A DNA stretch of 64,000 bases, taken from the NCBI GenBank assembly GCA_035873375.1, contig JAYWMQ010000058.1:1-64000 (forward strand), given 5' to 3'. The notes below the pieces were generated by a model, which worked only from the letters and a program-made list of their open reading frames with translations, searched no databases and was not told the DNA's origin. Below, piece by piece: positions 23,827 through 33,072 of this stretch (position 1 is the first letter of the stretch; each line of letters starts with the position of its first letter). The stretch comes from Nitrospirota bacterium. GTDB lineage: Bacteria; Nitrospirota; Thermodesulfovibrionia; Thermodesulfovibrionales; JdFR-85. The position numbers and the translations under genes were made by a program.

Positions 23827-24986
23827 CAGGAAAGACTCAGCCTTTTTATCTGCTCCAGCACGCTCTGTCGGATTTCAGAGGCTGATTTTTTATCAATAAG
23901 AAGGTTGCCCGAATCGAGGACAGGAATAAGGATATCCTCAAGCTCTCCCTTGCAATCACAACTTGGTGTTACAGGGCCGGCCGGTACAATCCGTCTGGAG
24001 CCGCATGAGCGACACCTGAGTACCCTCTTGCTCCCCGAACACTTCCCCCTCTTGGCTATGGGTGTTCCCTCAACCTCCATGATATCCATGGCGAAATCCA
24101 CCACAGGTGCATTACTGATGGAGGTTCCAATGCCATAGGCATCAACAAGGGGGTTTAATACAGGGATATCCTCCTCCTTGATCCCGCCGCTTACAAAGAG
24201 CCTTACGTGTTTAAATCCCCGGAGGTCAAGTTCCCACCTGACCTCTTCAAGGATACGGTAGAAATCTCCACGCCTTGAAGACGGGGTGTCGAGCCTTACG
24301 GCAAATAGCTTGTCCCCAAGTGCCTTGGCAACGTTAATAGCCTCAAACTTTTCATCAAGAAAGGTATCTATAAGTGCAACCCTTTTGAACTTCGGCTCCA
24401 GTATTTCGTCATAAGCCCTGACAGCCTCAACAGTGGATCCCATGCAGATTATAAGTGCATGGGGCATTGTCCCGATGGGATCCTCTCCGATCATCTCGCC
24501 ACTCTTGATTACGGCAACCCCGTCGCATCCCCCGATGTAGGCGTTTCTCTCAATCATCGGGGCCAGGATAGGGTGCATCCTCCGTGCCCCAAAGCTGGCC
24601 ACAAGACGACCATCGGCAAGGCTCTTGAATCTGGCAGCCTTGGTTGCAATCCCTGAGGCCTGACATATAAGACCAAGGATGGCTGTTTCATAAACACAGA
24701 AATCCTGATAACGCCCCTCTATTTCCATAACAGGCTCGTAGGGATAAAAAACAGTTCCCTCTTTCATTGCCCTCACTTTTACAGGCAGCCCCTGCAGGAG
24801 GTAAATTGCCTCTTCAAGCCCGGCAAATACAGCCCAGGGCCAGTTTCCGGGCAGAACCTTTGCTATAAATTCAGCCTTGACAACAGGGTTAACACCCTTG
24901 CCCTTAAGTATTCTCAGGGTACGCTCAAAGTAGACGTCGGTTATGCTGCCATCCAGAATATCTTCAGGCCGTGCAGTATGAAACAT
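23826..24986 (-). CDS. pncB: Nicotinate phosphoribosyltransferase-like protein
   Basis: About 386 aa of the short bacterial/archaeal NAPRTase-like family, salvaging nicotinate to NaMN with PRPP. RLVASFGARRMHPILAPMI, LIDTFLDEKFEA and LFVSGGIKEEDIPVLNP are characteristic barrel segments. The C-terminus has an added zinc-ribbon-like element (CRSCGS with CDC). The ATG at 24986 follows AAGGAGGGCAAG; the frame is open to 25040 but that extension is encoded by the 8-bp tandem array. PRPP would come from the nearby prs product. Confidence 0.88.
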   Translation of the reverse strand: MFHTARPEDILDGSITDVYFERTLRILKGKGVNPVVKAEFIAKVLPGNWPWAVFAGLEEAIYLLQGLPVKVRAMKEGTVFYPYEPVMEIEGRYQDFCVYETAILGLICQASGIATKAARFKSLADGRLVASFGARRMHPILAPMIERNAYIGGCDGVAVIKSGEMIGEDPIGTMPHALIICMGSTVEAVRAYDEILEPKFKRVALIDTFLDEKFEAINVAKALGDKLFAVRLDTPSSRRGDFYRILEEVRWELDLRGFKHVRLFVSGGIKEEDIPVLNPLVDAYGIGTSISNAPVVDFAMDIMEVEGTPIAKRGKCSGSKRVLRCRSCGSRRIVPAGPVTPSCDCKGELEDILIPVLDSGNLLIDKKSASEIRQSVLEQIKRLSLS

Positions 24987-25010
24987 CTTGCCCTCCTTGG
25001 GGGTTACAGA

Positions 25011-25089
25011 TTGGAGGATTGGAGGATTGGAGAACTGCACTCCACTACTCCATCACTCCATCACTCCATTCTCCACTACTCCATCACTA
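25011..25089. repeat. 8-bp tandem array spanning the scpA 3-prime end
   Basis: Two families of imperfect 8-bp units: TCCTCCAA-type on the left and CATCACTC/CTACTCCA-type on the right. The array contains the scpA stop codon and encodes its last residues, so copy number could alter the ScpA tail. Spacing and length exclude a CRISPR. Confidence 0.7.
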
Positions 25090-25808
25090 TTGTCACGCCT
25101 CAATATCCATATCTGATCAAAGAGATTTTCCTGATAGACCTTTACCACACCCAGTCTCAACAGTTCCAGGAGTGCAAGGAAGGTGACTATGAATTGGGCG
25201 GGTGTATGGTTGTCTTCAAATATATCCTCAAACCTCAGGGTCTTCTCTCCTTCTAATTTTTCAGTAATAAGATTCATTCTGTCCTTTACGGTAAGTGTCT
25301 CTCTCGTGATAGTCACCATCTCGGGAGGTGCTGTATCAAGAAGCTTTTTAAGTGCAGCTATCAGATCAAAGATATTTGCATCGAAGAGATATGGCTGACT
25401 TTTCGTCTCTTCAGTCTCGGGAAGGGAGGGCTCCCTCCAGAAATAATCAGACCACCTTTCCTGTCTGTCCTTCAGGTCAAAGGCCATATTCCTGAAGGCC
25501 TGATACTCTATAAGCCTCTCAACAAGCTCTATCCTCGGGTCTTCCCGGTCCTCAGGCGGCACATCCTCATCAACCGGCAGCAGCATCCTGGTCTTTATCT
25601 GAATAAGAGTGGCTGCCATTACAATAAACTCCCCTGCAATCTCGAGGTTCAGTTCCTTCATCAGGTCAAGATACTCTATATACTGACGTGTAATTTCGGA
25701 TATAGGTATGTCATAGATATCTATCTTGTTTTCCCTGATAAGGTGCAGGAGGAGGTCCAGGGGGCCCTCAAAGAGGGGTAGTTTTATGCTGTAGCCGGTC
25801 TCTGCCAT
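25053..25808 (-). CDS. scpA: Segregation and condensation protein A
   Basis: A 251-aa kleisin of the SMC-ScpAB condensin. The N-terminal FEGPLDLLLHLIRENKIDIYDIPI motif is the SMC-binding head and the C-terminal winged helix has TPAQFIVTFLALLELLRLG. The last residues (after RRDNSD) are encoded by the tandem-repeat array and are probably not functional. It lies 18 bp downstream of cimA. scpB is not in the window. Confidence 0.95.
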   Translation of the reverse strand: MAETGYSIKLPLFEGPLDLLLHLIRENKIDIYDIPISEITRQYIEYLDLMKELNLEIAGEFIVMAATLIQIKTRMLLPVDEDVPPEDREDPRIELVERLIEYQAFRNMAFDLKDRQERWSDYFWREPSLPETEETKSQPYLFDANIFDLIAALKKLLDTAPPEMVTITRETLTVKDRMNLITEKLEGEKTLRFEDIFEDNHTPAQFIVTFLALLELLRLGVVKVYQENLFDQIWILRRDNSDGVVENGVME

Positions 25809-25826
25809 TTTCGTGCAGTAATTATC

Positions 25827-27395
25827 TTACTCTTCTTCCTTCAGAAGTTTGTACTCGATACTGTCAACAAGTGCCTGCCAGGAGGCCTCGATTATATTCT
25901 CGCTGACGCCCACAGTGTTCCATCGGCCCTCGGCATCACCTGATTCAATCAGTACCCTCACCTTTGCCGAGGTCCCACTGCCGGCAGCCAGAACCCTTAC
26001 CTTATAGTCAATGAGTTTGACGGCCTTCAATTGAGGATAGAAGTTTTCAATCGCTTTTCTCAGGGCATTGTCAAGGGCATTTACAGGGCCATCACCTGTG
26101 GCAGCTGTGTGTTCAATATGGCCGCCCACCTTCACCATTATGGTGGCTTCACTCAGGGGGTCCTCTCCTTCCTTCCTCTTCTCTACAATTACCCGGAACC
26201 CTATAAGATCAAAAAACCTCCTGTGGAGTCCCAGTGTTTTCTTCATTAGCAGCTCAAATGATGCCTCTGCTGCCTCAAACTGAAAACCCCTGTTCTCAAG
26301 GTCTTTGATTGTGGCCAGTATCTCCATAAGCTGGGGTGAGTCTTTGTCTATATGGAGTCCGAATTCCTCAGCCTTTCTCAGGACGTTACTCCTGCCCGCA
26401 AGGTCGGAGATGAGAATCCTGCGTGAGTTTCCAACAAGCTCAGGCCTTATGTGTTCATAGGTCTCCGGCCTTTTTGCAATGGCAGAGACATGGATTCCGC
26501 CCTTGTGTGCAAATGCGCTTTCCCCCACATAGGGCTGTCGCTTGAAATGTCTCAGGTTTGCAATCTCGGTTACAAACCGTGATGTCTCCATGAGCCTGTT
26601 GAGCTGCCTCTCAGTGATGCACCCGTAACCAAGCTTGATCTGGAGGTTTGGGATTATGGAGCAGAGGTTGGCATTACCGCATCTCTCTCCAAGGCCGTTT
26701 ATTGTGCCCTGTACATGCCGGGCCCCTGCCTGGACTGCTATCACAGAGTTTGCCACACCACACTCGGAGTCATTATGGGCATGTATGCCTATAGGGGTTT
26801 TTAATATCTTCTTTATTCCGGATGTTATCTTTTTGACTTCTCCAGGGAGGGTGCCGCCGTTTGTGTCGCACAGGACAAGACAGTCTGCGCCTGCCTCCCT
26901 GGCTGCAAGCAGGGATTTTACGGCATAATCCGGGTTGTCCTTGTAGCCGTCGTAGAAGTGTTCGGCATCAAAGAAGACCTTATCCAGCCTCTCCCTGAGA
27001 TAGCGGATTGTGTTGTATATGATGTCGAGGTTTTCCTTAAGACTTATCCGCAGTGCATGTTTTACATGAAAATCCCAGGACTTGCCAAAGATAGTGGCAA
27101 TTCCGGTCTCTGCTGCAAGGATGGATTTTACGTTGCCGTCATTTTCCACCTTGATTCCCGCCCTGTGGGTACTGCCAAAGGCCACAACAGCGGCATTCTG
27201 CAGGTGCAGTTTCCTTGCCTTTCTGAAATAGCGGGCATCCTTTGGATTGGCCCCTGGAAAGCCGCCTTCAATGTAATGGACGCCGAACTCATCAAGTTTC
27301 TCTGTAATCCTGAGCTTGTCCTCTACAGAGAAATTTACATCCTCGGCCTGAGAGCCATCTCTCAATGTTGTATCATAAATTTCTATTTTTGTCAT
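25827..27395 (-). CDS. cimA: (R)-citramalate synthase
   Basis: A 522-aa HMGL-family condensing enzyme joining pyruvate and acetyl-CoA to citramalate for threonine-independent isoleucine synthesis. The barrel begins [12 protein letters not shown], metal ligands are in [11 protein letters not shown] and the [11 protein letters not shown] signature follows; a C-terminal LeuA-type regulatory domain is present (about 390-520). Length and the [13 protein letters not shown] motif match the CimA type rather than LeuA. It starts the minus-strand unit; scpA follows. Confidence 0.92.
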   Translation of the reverse strand: MTKIEIYDTTLRDGSQAEDVNFSVEDKLRITEKLDEFGVHYIEGGFPGANPKDARYFRKARKLHLQNAAVVAFGSTHRAGIKVENDGNVKSILAAETGIATIFGKSWDFHVKHALRISLKENLDIIYNTIRYLRERLDKVFFDAEHFYDGYKDNPDYAVKSLLAAREAGADCLVLCDTNGGTLPGEVKKITSGIKKILKTPIGIHAHNDSECGVANSVIAVQAGARHVQGTINGLGERCGNANLCSIIPNLQIKLGYGCITERQLNRLMETSRFVTEIANLRHFKRQPYVGESAFAHKGGIHVSAIAKRPETYEHIRPELVGNSRRILISDLAGRSNVLRKAEEFGLHIDKDSPQLMEILATIKDLENRGFQFEAAEASFELLMKKTLGLHRRFFDLIGFRVIVEKRKEGEDPLSEATIMVKVGGHIEHTAATGDGPVNALDNALRKAIENFYPQLKAVKLIDYKVRVLAAGSGTSAKVRVLIESGDAEGRWNTVGVSENIIEASWQALVDSIEYKLLKEEE

Positions 27396-27488
27396 TTTCC
27401 TGCTCCTCTGAATCGCTAACAGTTATTTATAAATTACTCTAAATTTGATTTAAAAAACAAGAAACATTCGGTATTTTGAGTTGTTGAG

Positions 27489-27518
27489 TTGAAAGAAACT
27501 CGCTTTAAGAGTTAAAAT
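27489..27518 (+). promoter_or_regulatory. Sigma70-type promoter for prs
   Basis: TTGAAA (27489-27494), 18 bp, TAAAAT (27513-27518), about 50 bp before the prs ATG. It lies in the divergent gap with cimA. Confidence 0.45.
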
Positions 27519-27570
27519 AGATGCCCAAGGTTATAGTTCCCCCTATAAATTCAGTGAAAGGAGTTGTCTT

Positions 27571-28515
27571 ATGCCTGAAGGAATCAAGATACTTACGGGT
27601 AATGCCAATAGGCCGCTTGCTGAGGAGATCTCGAATTTTCTCGGTGAACCCCTTACGGCAGCTACTGTTACAGCTTTTATCGATGGAGAGATAATGGTCC
27701 ATATTGATGAGAATGTCAGGGGGGCTGATACTTTTGTCATCCAGCCTACATGTACCCCTGTTAATCATAATATAATGGAGTTATTATTGATCATTGATGC
27801 CCTGAAGAGGGCGTCTGCAAGGAGAATTACCGCTGTTATCCCTTACTATGGGTATGCCAGACAGGACAGGAAGGTGCAGCCCAGAGTCCCGATCTCTTCA
27901 AAGCTTGTGGCAGACCTTATTGAGACTGCCGGAACTCACAGGGTCCTTGCCATGGACCTGCACGCCGGGCAGATACAGGGGTTTTTCGATATTCCGGTTG
28001 ATCATCTCTATGCCACTCCGGTTCTTCTTGATCATATAAGAGAGCACTATCCCAATGGCGACCTGGTCATTGTATCCCCGGATGCCGGTGGTGTTGAGAG
28101 GGCAAGGGCCTTTGCAAAAAGACTCGGATGCTCCCTTGCCATAATTGATAAACGGAGAGAGCGTGCAAATGTCTCTCAGGTAATGAATGTTATCGGTGAT
28201 GTCAGGAACAAGGATGCAATGATACTCGATGACATAATTGATACTGCCGGAACTACAGTACAGGCAGTGGAGGCCTTGAAAGAGAGAGGGGCAAAGAGGG
28301 TTTCTGCCGCTTGTACACATGCCGTGCTTTCGGGTCCGGCTATAGACAGGATAAATGCCTCTCCCCTTGAAGAGGTTATAGTCACAAATACCATACCCCT
28401 TGACAGTAAAATGGAGAAATGTAGTAAAATAGTCAGTTTAAGTATAGCCCTTATTTTTGCTGAATCAATAAAGAGAATACACGAGGAGACATCGATCAGT
28501 TCCTTGTTTGTGTAA
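27571..28515 (+). CDS. prs: Ribose-phosphate pyrophosphokinase
   Basis: A 314-aa PRPP synthetase that transfers pyrophosphate from ATP to ribose-5-phosphate. Visible motifs are [10 protein letters not shown] (ATP loop), [18 protein letters not shown], the flexible-loop KRRERAN and the PRPP loop [10 protein letters not shown]. Full length, with an AAGGAG site. It leads the plus-strand operon with rplY and pth. Its product serves the NAPRTase across the gap, and RpiB-type enzymes here feed its substrate. Confidence 0.97.
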   Translation: MPEGIKILTGNANRPLAEEISNFLGEPLTAATVTAFIDGEIMVHIDENVRGADTFVIQPTCTPVNHNIMELLLIIDALKRASARRITAVIPYYGYARQDRKVQPRVPISSKLVADLIETAGTHRVLAMDLHAGQIQGFFDIPVDHLYATPVLLDHIREHYPNGDLVIVSPDAGGVERARAFAKRLGCSLAIIDKRRERANVSQVMNVIGDVRNKDAMILDDIIDTAGTTVQAVEALKERGAKRVSAACTHAVLSGPAIDRINASPLEEVIVTNTIPLDSKMEKCSKIVSLSIALIFAESIKRIHEETSISSLFV

Positions 28516-28594
28516 TTAAAAATACTGTTTTTGATGCAGATTAACCTGGATATAAAAATCTGCGTCCTAATTTCGAAGTTTGAAGGAGGAATAA

Positions 28595-29242
28595 ATGGAA
28601 AGGATTACTTTGAGTGCAGAACACAGGACCGAGGCTGGAAAGGGAATTGCCAGGTCATTGAGACGTCAGGGATATATGCCTGCCGTGATTTACAGGGCAG
28701 GCAAGGCAACGCCTATAAAACTGAAGAAGCAGGATATTGTTAATTTTCTGAATTCCACGATGGGCGAACAGGTGATGGTTAATCTCCGGTTTTCTGATGG
28801 TAACCTAAGGCTGGCCCTGTTGAAGGATTATCAGGTTGACCCTGTAAAGGGAGAGCTCCTTCATACTGATTTTTATGAGGTTTCACTCAAGGAAAGGGTG
28901 AGGGTAACGGTTTCCATAGTACTGACCGGTGAACCGGTAGGAGTCAAGAAAGAAGGGGGAATCCTGCAGCAGGCCCATTCTGAACTGGAGATAGAGTGTT
29001 TACCTGATATTATCCCCTCGCATCTTGAGATTGATGTCAGCGGGCTGAAAGTCGGTCACTCTTTACACGTCAGTGACCTCTCCCTTCAGGAGGGCATCAG
29101 GGTTTTTGATAATCCTGAGGAAGTTATAGCAACGGTCATAGCGCCGACTATGGAGGTTGAAGAAGTTGCTCCTGAAGAAGCAGAGACTGCCGAGCCCGAG
29201 GTAATAAAGAAGGGGAAGAAGGAAGAGGCTGAAGAGGGTTGA
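28595..29242 (+). CDS. rplY: 50S ribosomal protein L25 (CTC family)
   Basis: A 215-aa long-form L25: N-terminal 5S-rRNA-binding domain (about 1-95, HRTEAGKGIARSLRRQGYMPAV) and the C-terminal TL5/CTC beta domain (about 96-185), then an acidic Glu-rich tail (residues 185-215). Strong GAAGGAGGAA before ATG 28595. The prs-rplY-pth order is widely conserved. Confidence 0.96.
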   Translation: MERITLSAEHRTEAGKGIARSLRRQGYMPAVIYRAGKATPIKLKKQDIVNFLNSTMGEQVMVNLRFSDGNLRLALLKDYQVDPVKGELLHTDFYEVSLKERVRVTVSIVLTGEPVGVKKEGGILQQAHSELEIECLPDIIPSHLEIDVSGLKVGHSLHVSDLSLQEGIRVFDNPEEVIATVIAPTMEVEEVAPEEAETAEPEVIKKGKKEEAEEG

Positions 29243-29247
29243 TATAG

Positions 29248-29802
29248 TTGTGGGTGATAGTCGGCCTGGGCAATCCCGGCAGAAAATACAGTTTAACCCG
29301 GCATAACATAGGGTTCATGGTAATCGATTCCCTGTCAGAGAGACTACAGATAGTCTTTACTGAAAAAGAGAAGTATCTGAGGGGTGAGGGGCTTTACAAG
29401 AATAACAGGCTTATTCTTGTAAAGCCCCTCACTTATATGAACCTGAGCGGATCAGCGGTCAGGGAGGTTTTAAGGATGAGGAATTGTCCTCCTGAGAGGC
29501 TCATTGTTGTTCATGACGACCTTGCCCTGCCGGTGGGAAGGATCAGGATCAGGGAGAGAGGCTCTTCCGGAGGACACAGGGGCATTCAGTCCATTATCGA
29601 ATCCATAGGCACAAATGAATTCATTCGTGTAAAGATAGGGATCGGCAGGTCGCCGGAGATTCCTGCTGAAGTCTATGTCCTTAAAAAATTCATTCCTCAG
29701 GAGAGAGAGATTATTAATGAGGCTGTTGAGTCGGCATCTGATGCAGTCCTGTCTATCATTGAGAAAGGTGTAAGCAGGGCAATGACCGAGTACAACAGAT
29801 AA
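29248..29802 (+). CDS. pth: Peptidyl-tRNA hydrolase
   Basis: A 184-aa enzyme that releases peptides from stalled peptidyl-tRNA. VGLGNPGRKYSLTRHNIGF holds the catalytic His, PLTYMNLSG and VHDDLALPVGRIRIR the remaining active-site residues. The start is TTG at 29248, with a GAGGG site 9 nt upstream; GTG 29254 is a less likely alternative. It follows rplY by 5 bp. Confidence 0.95.
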   Translation: MWVIVGLGNPGRKYSLTRHNIGFMVIDSLSERLQIVFTEKEKYLRGEGLYKNNRLILVKPLTYMNLSGSAVREVLRMRNCPPERLIVVHDDLALPVGRIRIRERGSSGGHRGIQSIIESIGTNEFIRVKIGIGRSPEIPAEVYVLKKFIPQEREIINEAVESASDAVLSIIEKGVSRAMTEYNR

Positions 29803-29812
29803 CCCCCTTCCT

Positions 29813-31159
29813 ATGAAAAAGAATAATCCACGGTTGCTGGCACTTCGTGCTTTAAATGAAATATGGCGGAAGGACAAGAGGCCCCGGGAGGTGCTTGACT
29901 CTTATGCCGACACACTTGACAGCAGGGACATGGCCTTCATCCAGGAGCTGGTTTATGGCGTTATCAGGAACAGGCTTTACATTGACTGGTGTCTGACTGC
30001 ATATTTAAAAGACCCATCAGGACTTAAATATGCTACCCTGAATAACCTGAGACTTGGCGTCTATCAGGCATTTTTTATGCGGGTCCCTGACAGGGCTGTA
30101 GTATTTGAGACAACAGAGGTTGAAAAGTTTGCAGGAAGAAATACAGGGCTCGTCAATGCAGTACTCAGAAAGATTATAACCGGAAAGGCATGCCCTCCCT
30201 TGCCGGAGGACCCCGTAGAGAGGCTATCAATCCTCACATCTCATCCCGTATGGCTTGTAAGAAGATGGATTGAACGGTTTGGCATTAGTGAGGCAGAGGC
30301 CCTGGCAAAGGCAAATAATACGATACCTCCGCTGACCCTTCGTGTAAATACACTCAGAACAGACAGGGAACAAGTGGCCGCGAGGTTGTCGGAGATGGGC
30401 ATAGAGTTCAAATACACAGACTTCTCACCTGTCGGGATAAAGATACAGGGTAGTTATGTATTCAGGGAGATAGAGGGTTTACTGGGTGATGTATTTATTC
30501 AGGATGAGGCGGCTCAACTGATAACTTATCTCCTGCAGCCGCAGGAGGGTCAGGCAATACTCGATGCCTGTGCAGCCCCGGGAGGAAAGACGACCCATAT
30601 TGCCGAGTTGACCGTGGACAGGGCCAGGGTCTATGCAGTGGAGAGCAGTGCCGAACGGTTAAGGATATTACAGGAAAACGTCAGGAGACAAGGCCTCGGT
30701 TCAGTCAGGATGATATGCTCGGACATAGGGGAGTTCAAGCCCCCCGAAGGTTTTCACAGAGTTCTGCTCGATGCCCCCTGTTCGTCCCTTGGTGTTATCA
30801 GGCGTAATCCGGATGTCCGGTACAAACACAGCCCGGAGGTGCTGGGACGTTTTCATGAAAAACAGGTGGAGATGCTTACCGCTGTCAGCAGGCATCTTCT
30901 TCCTGGCGGGATACTGCTGTACTCTGTCTGCTCTACAGAGCCTGAGGAAGGGGAAGAGGTTATAAGGAGTTTCTTGCATAAAGAGAGGGATTTTTTTATT
31001 ATAGATGATACGGAAAGTTTGCCCTCAACTTGTGATGAAGACCCTTTAGTGGATAATTTGAGAGAACTGATAAGTGATGAGGGATACTTCAGGACCTATC
31101 CGCACAGGCATGATATGGACGGTTTCTTTGCAGTAAGACTCTCAAAAAAGGGAATATGA
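29813..31159 (+). CDS. rsmB: 16S rRNA (cytosine-5) methyltransferase RsmB
   Basis: A 448-aa SAM enzyme. The N-terminal NusB-like RNA-binding domain (about 1-140) is followed by the methyltransferase domain: SAM site DACAAPGGKTTHIAE, and the two Cys motifs LDAPCSSLGV and YSVCSTEPEEGE of m5C methyltransferases. It targets C967 in E. coli numbering. Its stop overlaps the PASTA gene start by 4 bp. Confidence 0.95.
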   Translation: MKKNNPRLLALRALNEIWRKDKRPREVLDSYADTLDSRDMAFIQELVYGVIRNRLYIDWCLTAYLKDPSGLKYATLNNLRLGVYQAFFMRVPDRAVVFETTEVEKFAGRNTGLVNAVLRKIITGKACPPLPEDPVERLSILTSHPVWLVRRWIERFGISEAEALAKANNTIPPLTLRVNTLRTDREQVAARLSEMGIEFKYTDFSPVGIKIQGSYVFREIEGLLGDVFIQDEAAQLITYLLQPQEGQAILDACAAPGGKTTHIAELTVDRARVYAVESSAERLRILQENVRRQGLGSVRMICSDIGEFKPPEGFHRVLLDAPCSSLGVIRRNPDVRYKHSPEVLGRFHEKQVEMLTAVSRHLLPGGILLYSVCSTEPEEGEEVIRSFLHKERDFFIIDDTESLPSTCDEDPLVDNLRELISDEGYFRTYPHRHDMDGFFAVRLSKKGI

Positions 31160-31866
31160 AAGGTTTTATAAAAATAAGCCTCTACATCTCGCTGTTTATC
31201 TTTCTGGCCATTGTGAGCAGTTATCTTACCTTTTGGGTGATGGGCTCCAAGAAGACTGTTACAGTCCCTGACCTCAGGGGACAGAGCCTTGTTGATGCCA
31301 ACAAGGAACTCCTGTCAAAGAGGCTTTATCTGAAGATAGGGGGTGAAGACTTCAGCACTGAAGTGCCGACCGGATATATCATCAGGCAGGAAATCCCCCC
31401 GGATAACAAGATAAAAGAAGGGCGAACCATAAGGGTAATAATCAGCAAGGGGCCACGGATATACTATATGCCGTCATTTGTCGGCCTCAATCTGGACGAG
31501 GCAAGAGAACTTGCAATAAAAAAGAGTATAAAGATCAGAAAGATTATCAAGGTTCACTCCGAGAGTTTTGAAAAGGGAACAGTGATTGCACAGAGACCTG
31601 CCCCTGAGGAGAAGGGTTCGGATAATATTACATTTCTCCTGAGTAAAGGACCCTTTCAGACACTTTACTCCTGCCCTGACTTTACGAAGATGTCCCTTGA
31701 TGAGGCAAAGACCCTGTCAGACCGGCTGGGGATAGAGCTTGAATTGATCGATTACGGCAGTGTCATAGCTGAGCAGACACCTCAACCAGGAAGTATTATA
31801 AGGAAAGGAGAGTCTGTTAAATTAAGATTAAAGTACGAGGAGGAACAGGAAATCAGATGGTTATGA
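31156..31866 (+). CDS. Membrane-anchored PASTA-domain protein
   Basis: A 236-aa protein with an N-terminal membrane helix (about 5-28) and three extracytoplasmic PASTA repeats: about 35-100 ([15 protein letters not shown]), 103-165 ([15 protein letters not shown]) and 170-232 ([15 protein letters not shown]). PASTA domains usually bind peptidoglycan or muropeptides in PknB kinases and PBPs, but no kinase or transpeptidase domain is present. The rsmB-PASTA-rpe order resembles the Gram-positive rsmB-prpC-prkC-rsgA-rpe order with the kinase reduced to its sensor. It overlaps rpe by 10 bp. Confidence 0.88.
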   Translation: MKGFIKISLYISLFIFLAIVSSYLTFWVMGSKKTVTVPDLRGQSLVDANKELLSKRLYLKIGGEDFSTEVPTGYIIRQEIPPDNKIKEGRTIRVIISKGPRIYYMPSFVGLNLDEARELAIKKSIKIRKIIKVHSESFEKGTVIAQRPAPEEKGSDNITFLLSKGPFQTLYSCPDFTKMSLDEAKTLSDRLGIELELIDYGSVIAEQTPQPGSIIRKGESVKLRLKYEEEQEIRWL

Positions 31867-32513
31867 TTGCGCCGTCCATACTTTCGGCTGATTTTACCCG
31901 GCTTGGCGAAGAGATCAGGAAGGCAGAGGAAGCCGGCGCTGATATGATTCACATTGATGTAATGGATGGCCACTTTGTTCCGAATATCTCCATAGGCCAG
32001 GAAGTGGTGAGAGGGATCAGGAAGGCCACAGGTCTGCCCTTTGATGTTCACCTCATGATAGAAGACCCTGACAGGTATCTCTCTGACTTTGTTAATGCCG
32101 GGGCTGACATAATTACAGTGCATCTGGAAGCTACCTCTCATCTGCACAGAACAGTTCAGTGGATAAAGGAGAGCGGTAAGAAGGCTGGAGTATCAATCAA
32201 TCCCGCCACCCCGGTGTGGAGCCTTGAAAGCATTCTTTCAGAGGTCGATCTTGTCCTTGTAATGTCGGTCAACCCGGGGTTTGGCGGGCAGAGCTTTATT
32301 CCACAGAGTCTTGACAAGATAAGGATGCTGAAGAGGATTATCCGGGAGAGGGGGCTTGATATCCTTATTGAGGTTGATGGGGGTGTCAAGATAGATAACG
32401 CACGAGAGATTGCTGATGCAGGTGCAGATATACTGGTTATGGGGTCGGCTTTCTTTAACTCAGTGGATTATTCTGAAGTTGTCAGGAGATTCAGGGTGGA
32501 GAATGGGGCCTGA
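31857..32513 (+). CDS. rpe: Ribulose-phosphate 3-epimerase
   Basis: A 218-aa TIM-barrel epimerase of the pentose phosphate pathway. [31 protein letters not shown] and VNPGFGGQ are the standard active-site and metal-binding segments; EVDGGVK and GSAFF form the phosphate site. It overlaps the PASTA gene by 10 bp and pgsA by 11 bp. Confidence 0.96.
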   Translation: MVMIAPSILSADFTRLGEEIRKAEEAGADMIHIDVMDGHFVPNISIGQEVVRGIRKATGLPFDVHLMIEDPDRYLSDFVNAGADIITVHLEATSHLHRTVQWIKESGKKAGVSINPATPVWSLESILSEVDLVLVMSVNPGFGGQSFIPQSLDKIRMLKRIIRERGLDILIEVDGGVKIDNAREIADAGADILVMGSAFFNSVDYSEVVRRFRVENGA

Positions 32514-33072
32514 TATTGCCGTTTCAGACTCCGGGGAGATGACATTGAAGCATTTCAATATACCTAACTCACTGACCACCCTCAGAATTATCCTTGTACC
32601 CGTCTTTGTGAGTGCTTTAGTCTACAAAAAATATGACTATGCCCTCTATGTATTTATTGTTGCAGCAGTTACGGATTTCTTTGATGGACTGATTGCAAGG
32701 GCGAGAAACCAACAGACTGCACTTGGTAAATTCCTTGACCCTGTGGCCGATAAATTTCTTCTTGTCACCTCCTTTGTCCTCTTTGCCGTATATGGTCTGG
32801 TGCCGAAATGGCTGACAATAACAGTTATCAGCAGGGATATTATCATAGTGACAGGGTGGTTGATACTGTATTTGACTTCTCACAGGACGAGAGTCGAGCC
32901 GAGTCTTCTTGGAAAGCTTGCAAATGCCTCCCAGCTTATTTTACTCGTTTATATCCTCCTTCGTGTAAATCTTGACAGGGATGTATTGCCCGCACCGGAA
33001 CCATTGATTATTGTGACAGCTGTTTTAACGGTTCTCTCAGGGGTACATTATATCTACAGGGGGCTTGCCTGA
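32503..33072 (+). CDS. pgsA: CDP-diacylglycerol-glycerol-3-phosphate 3-phosphatidyltransferase
   Basis: About 189 aa with several membrane helices. It makes phosphatidylglycerol phosphate at the inner membrane. The CDP-alcohol phosphotransferase motif DG-x2-AR-x8-G-x3-D-x3-D is exact: [19 protein letters not shown] then PVAD. ATG 32503 has AGGG upstream and overlaps rpe by 11 bp; ATG 32539 is an alternative. The frame extends back to 32410 inside rpe but that part is not conserved-looking. The stop overlaps the DUF512 gene. Confidence 0.92.
   Translation: MGPDIAVSDSGEMTLKHFNIPNSLTTLRIILVPVFVSALVYKKYDYALYVFIVAAVTDFFDGLIARARNQQTALGKFLDPVADKFLLVTSFVLFAVYGLVPKWLTITVISRDIIIVTGWLILYLTSHRTRVEPSLLGKLANASQLILLVYILLRVNLDRDVLPAPEPLIIVTAVLTVLSGVHYIYRGLA

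Noticed and set aside
25011-25089. Direct repeats as a CRISPR or attachment site
   Set aside because: Units are 8 bp and contiguous, without spacers or integrase genes.
32410-32502. N-terminal extension of pgsA into rpe
   Set aside because: The extra residues lie inside rpe in another frame and precede any conserved motif; ATG 32503 has a ribosome binding site.
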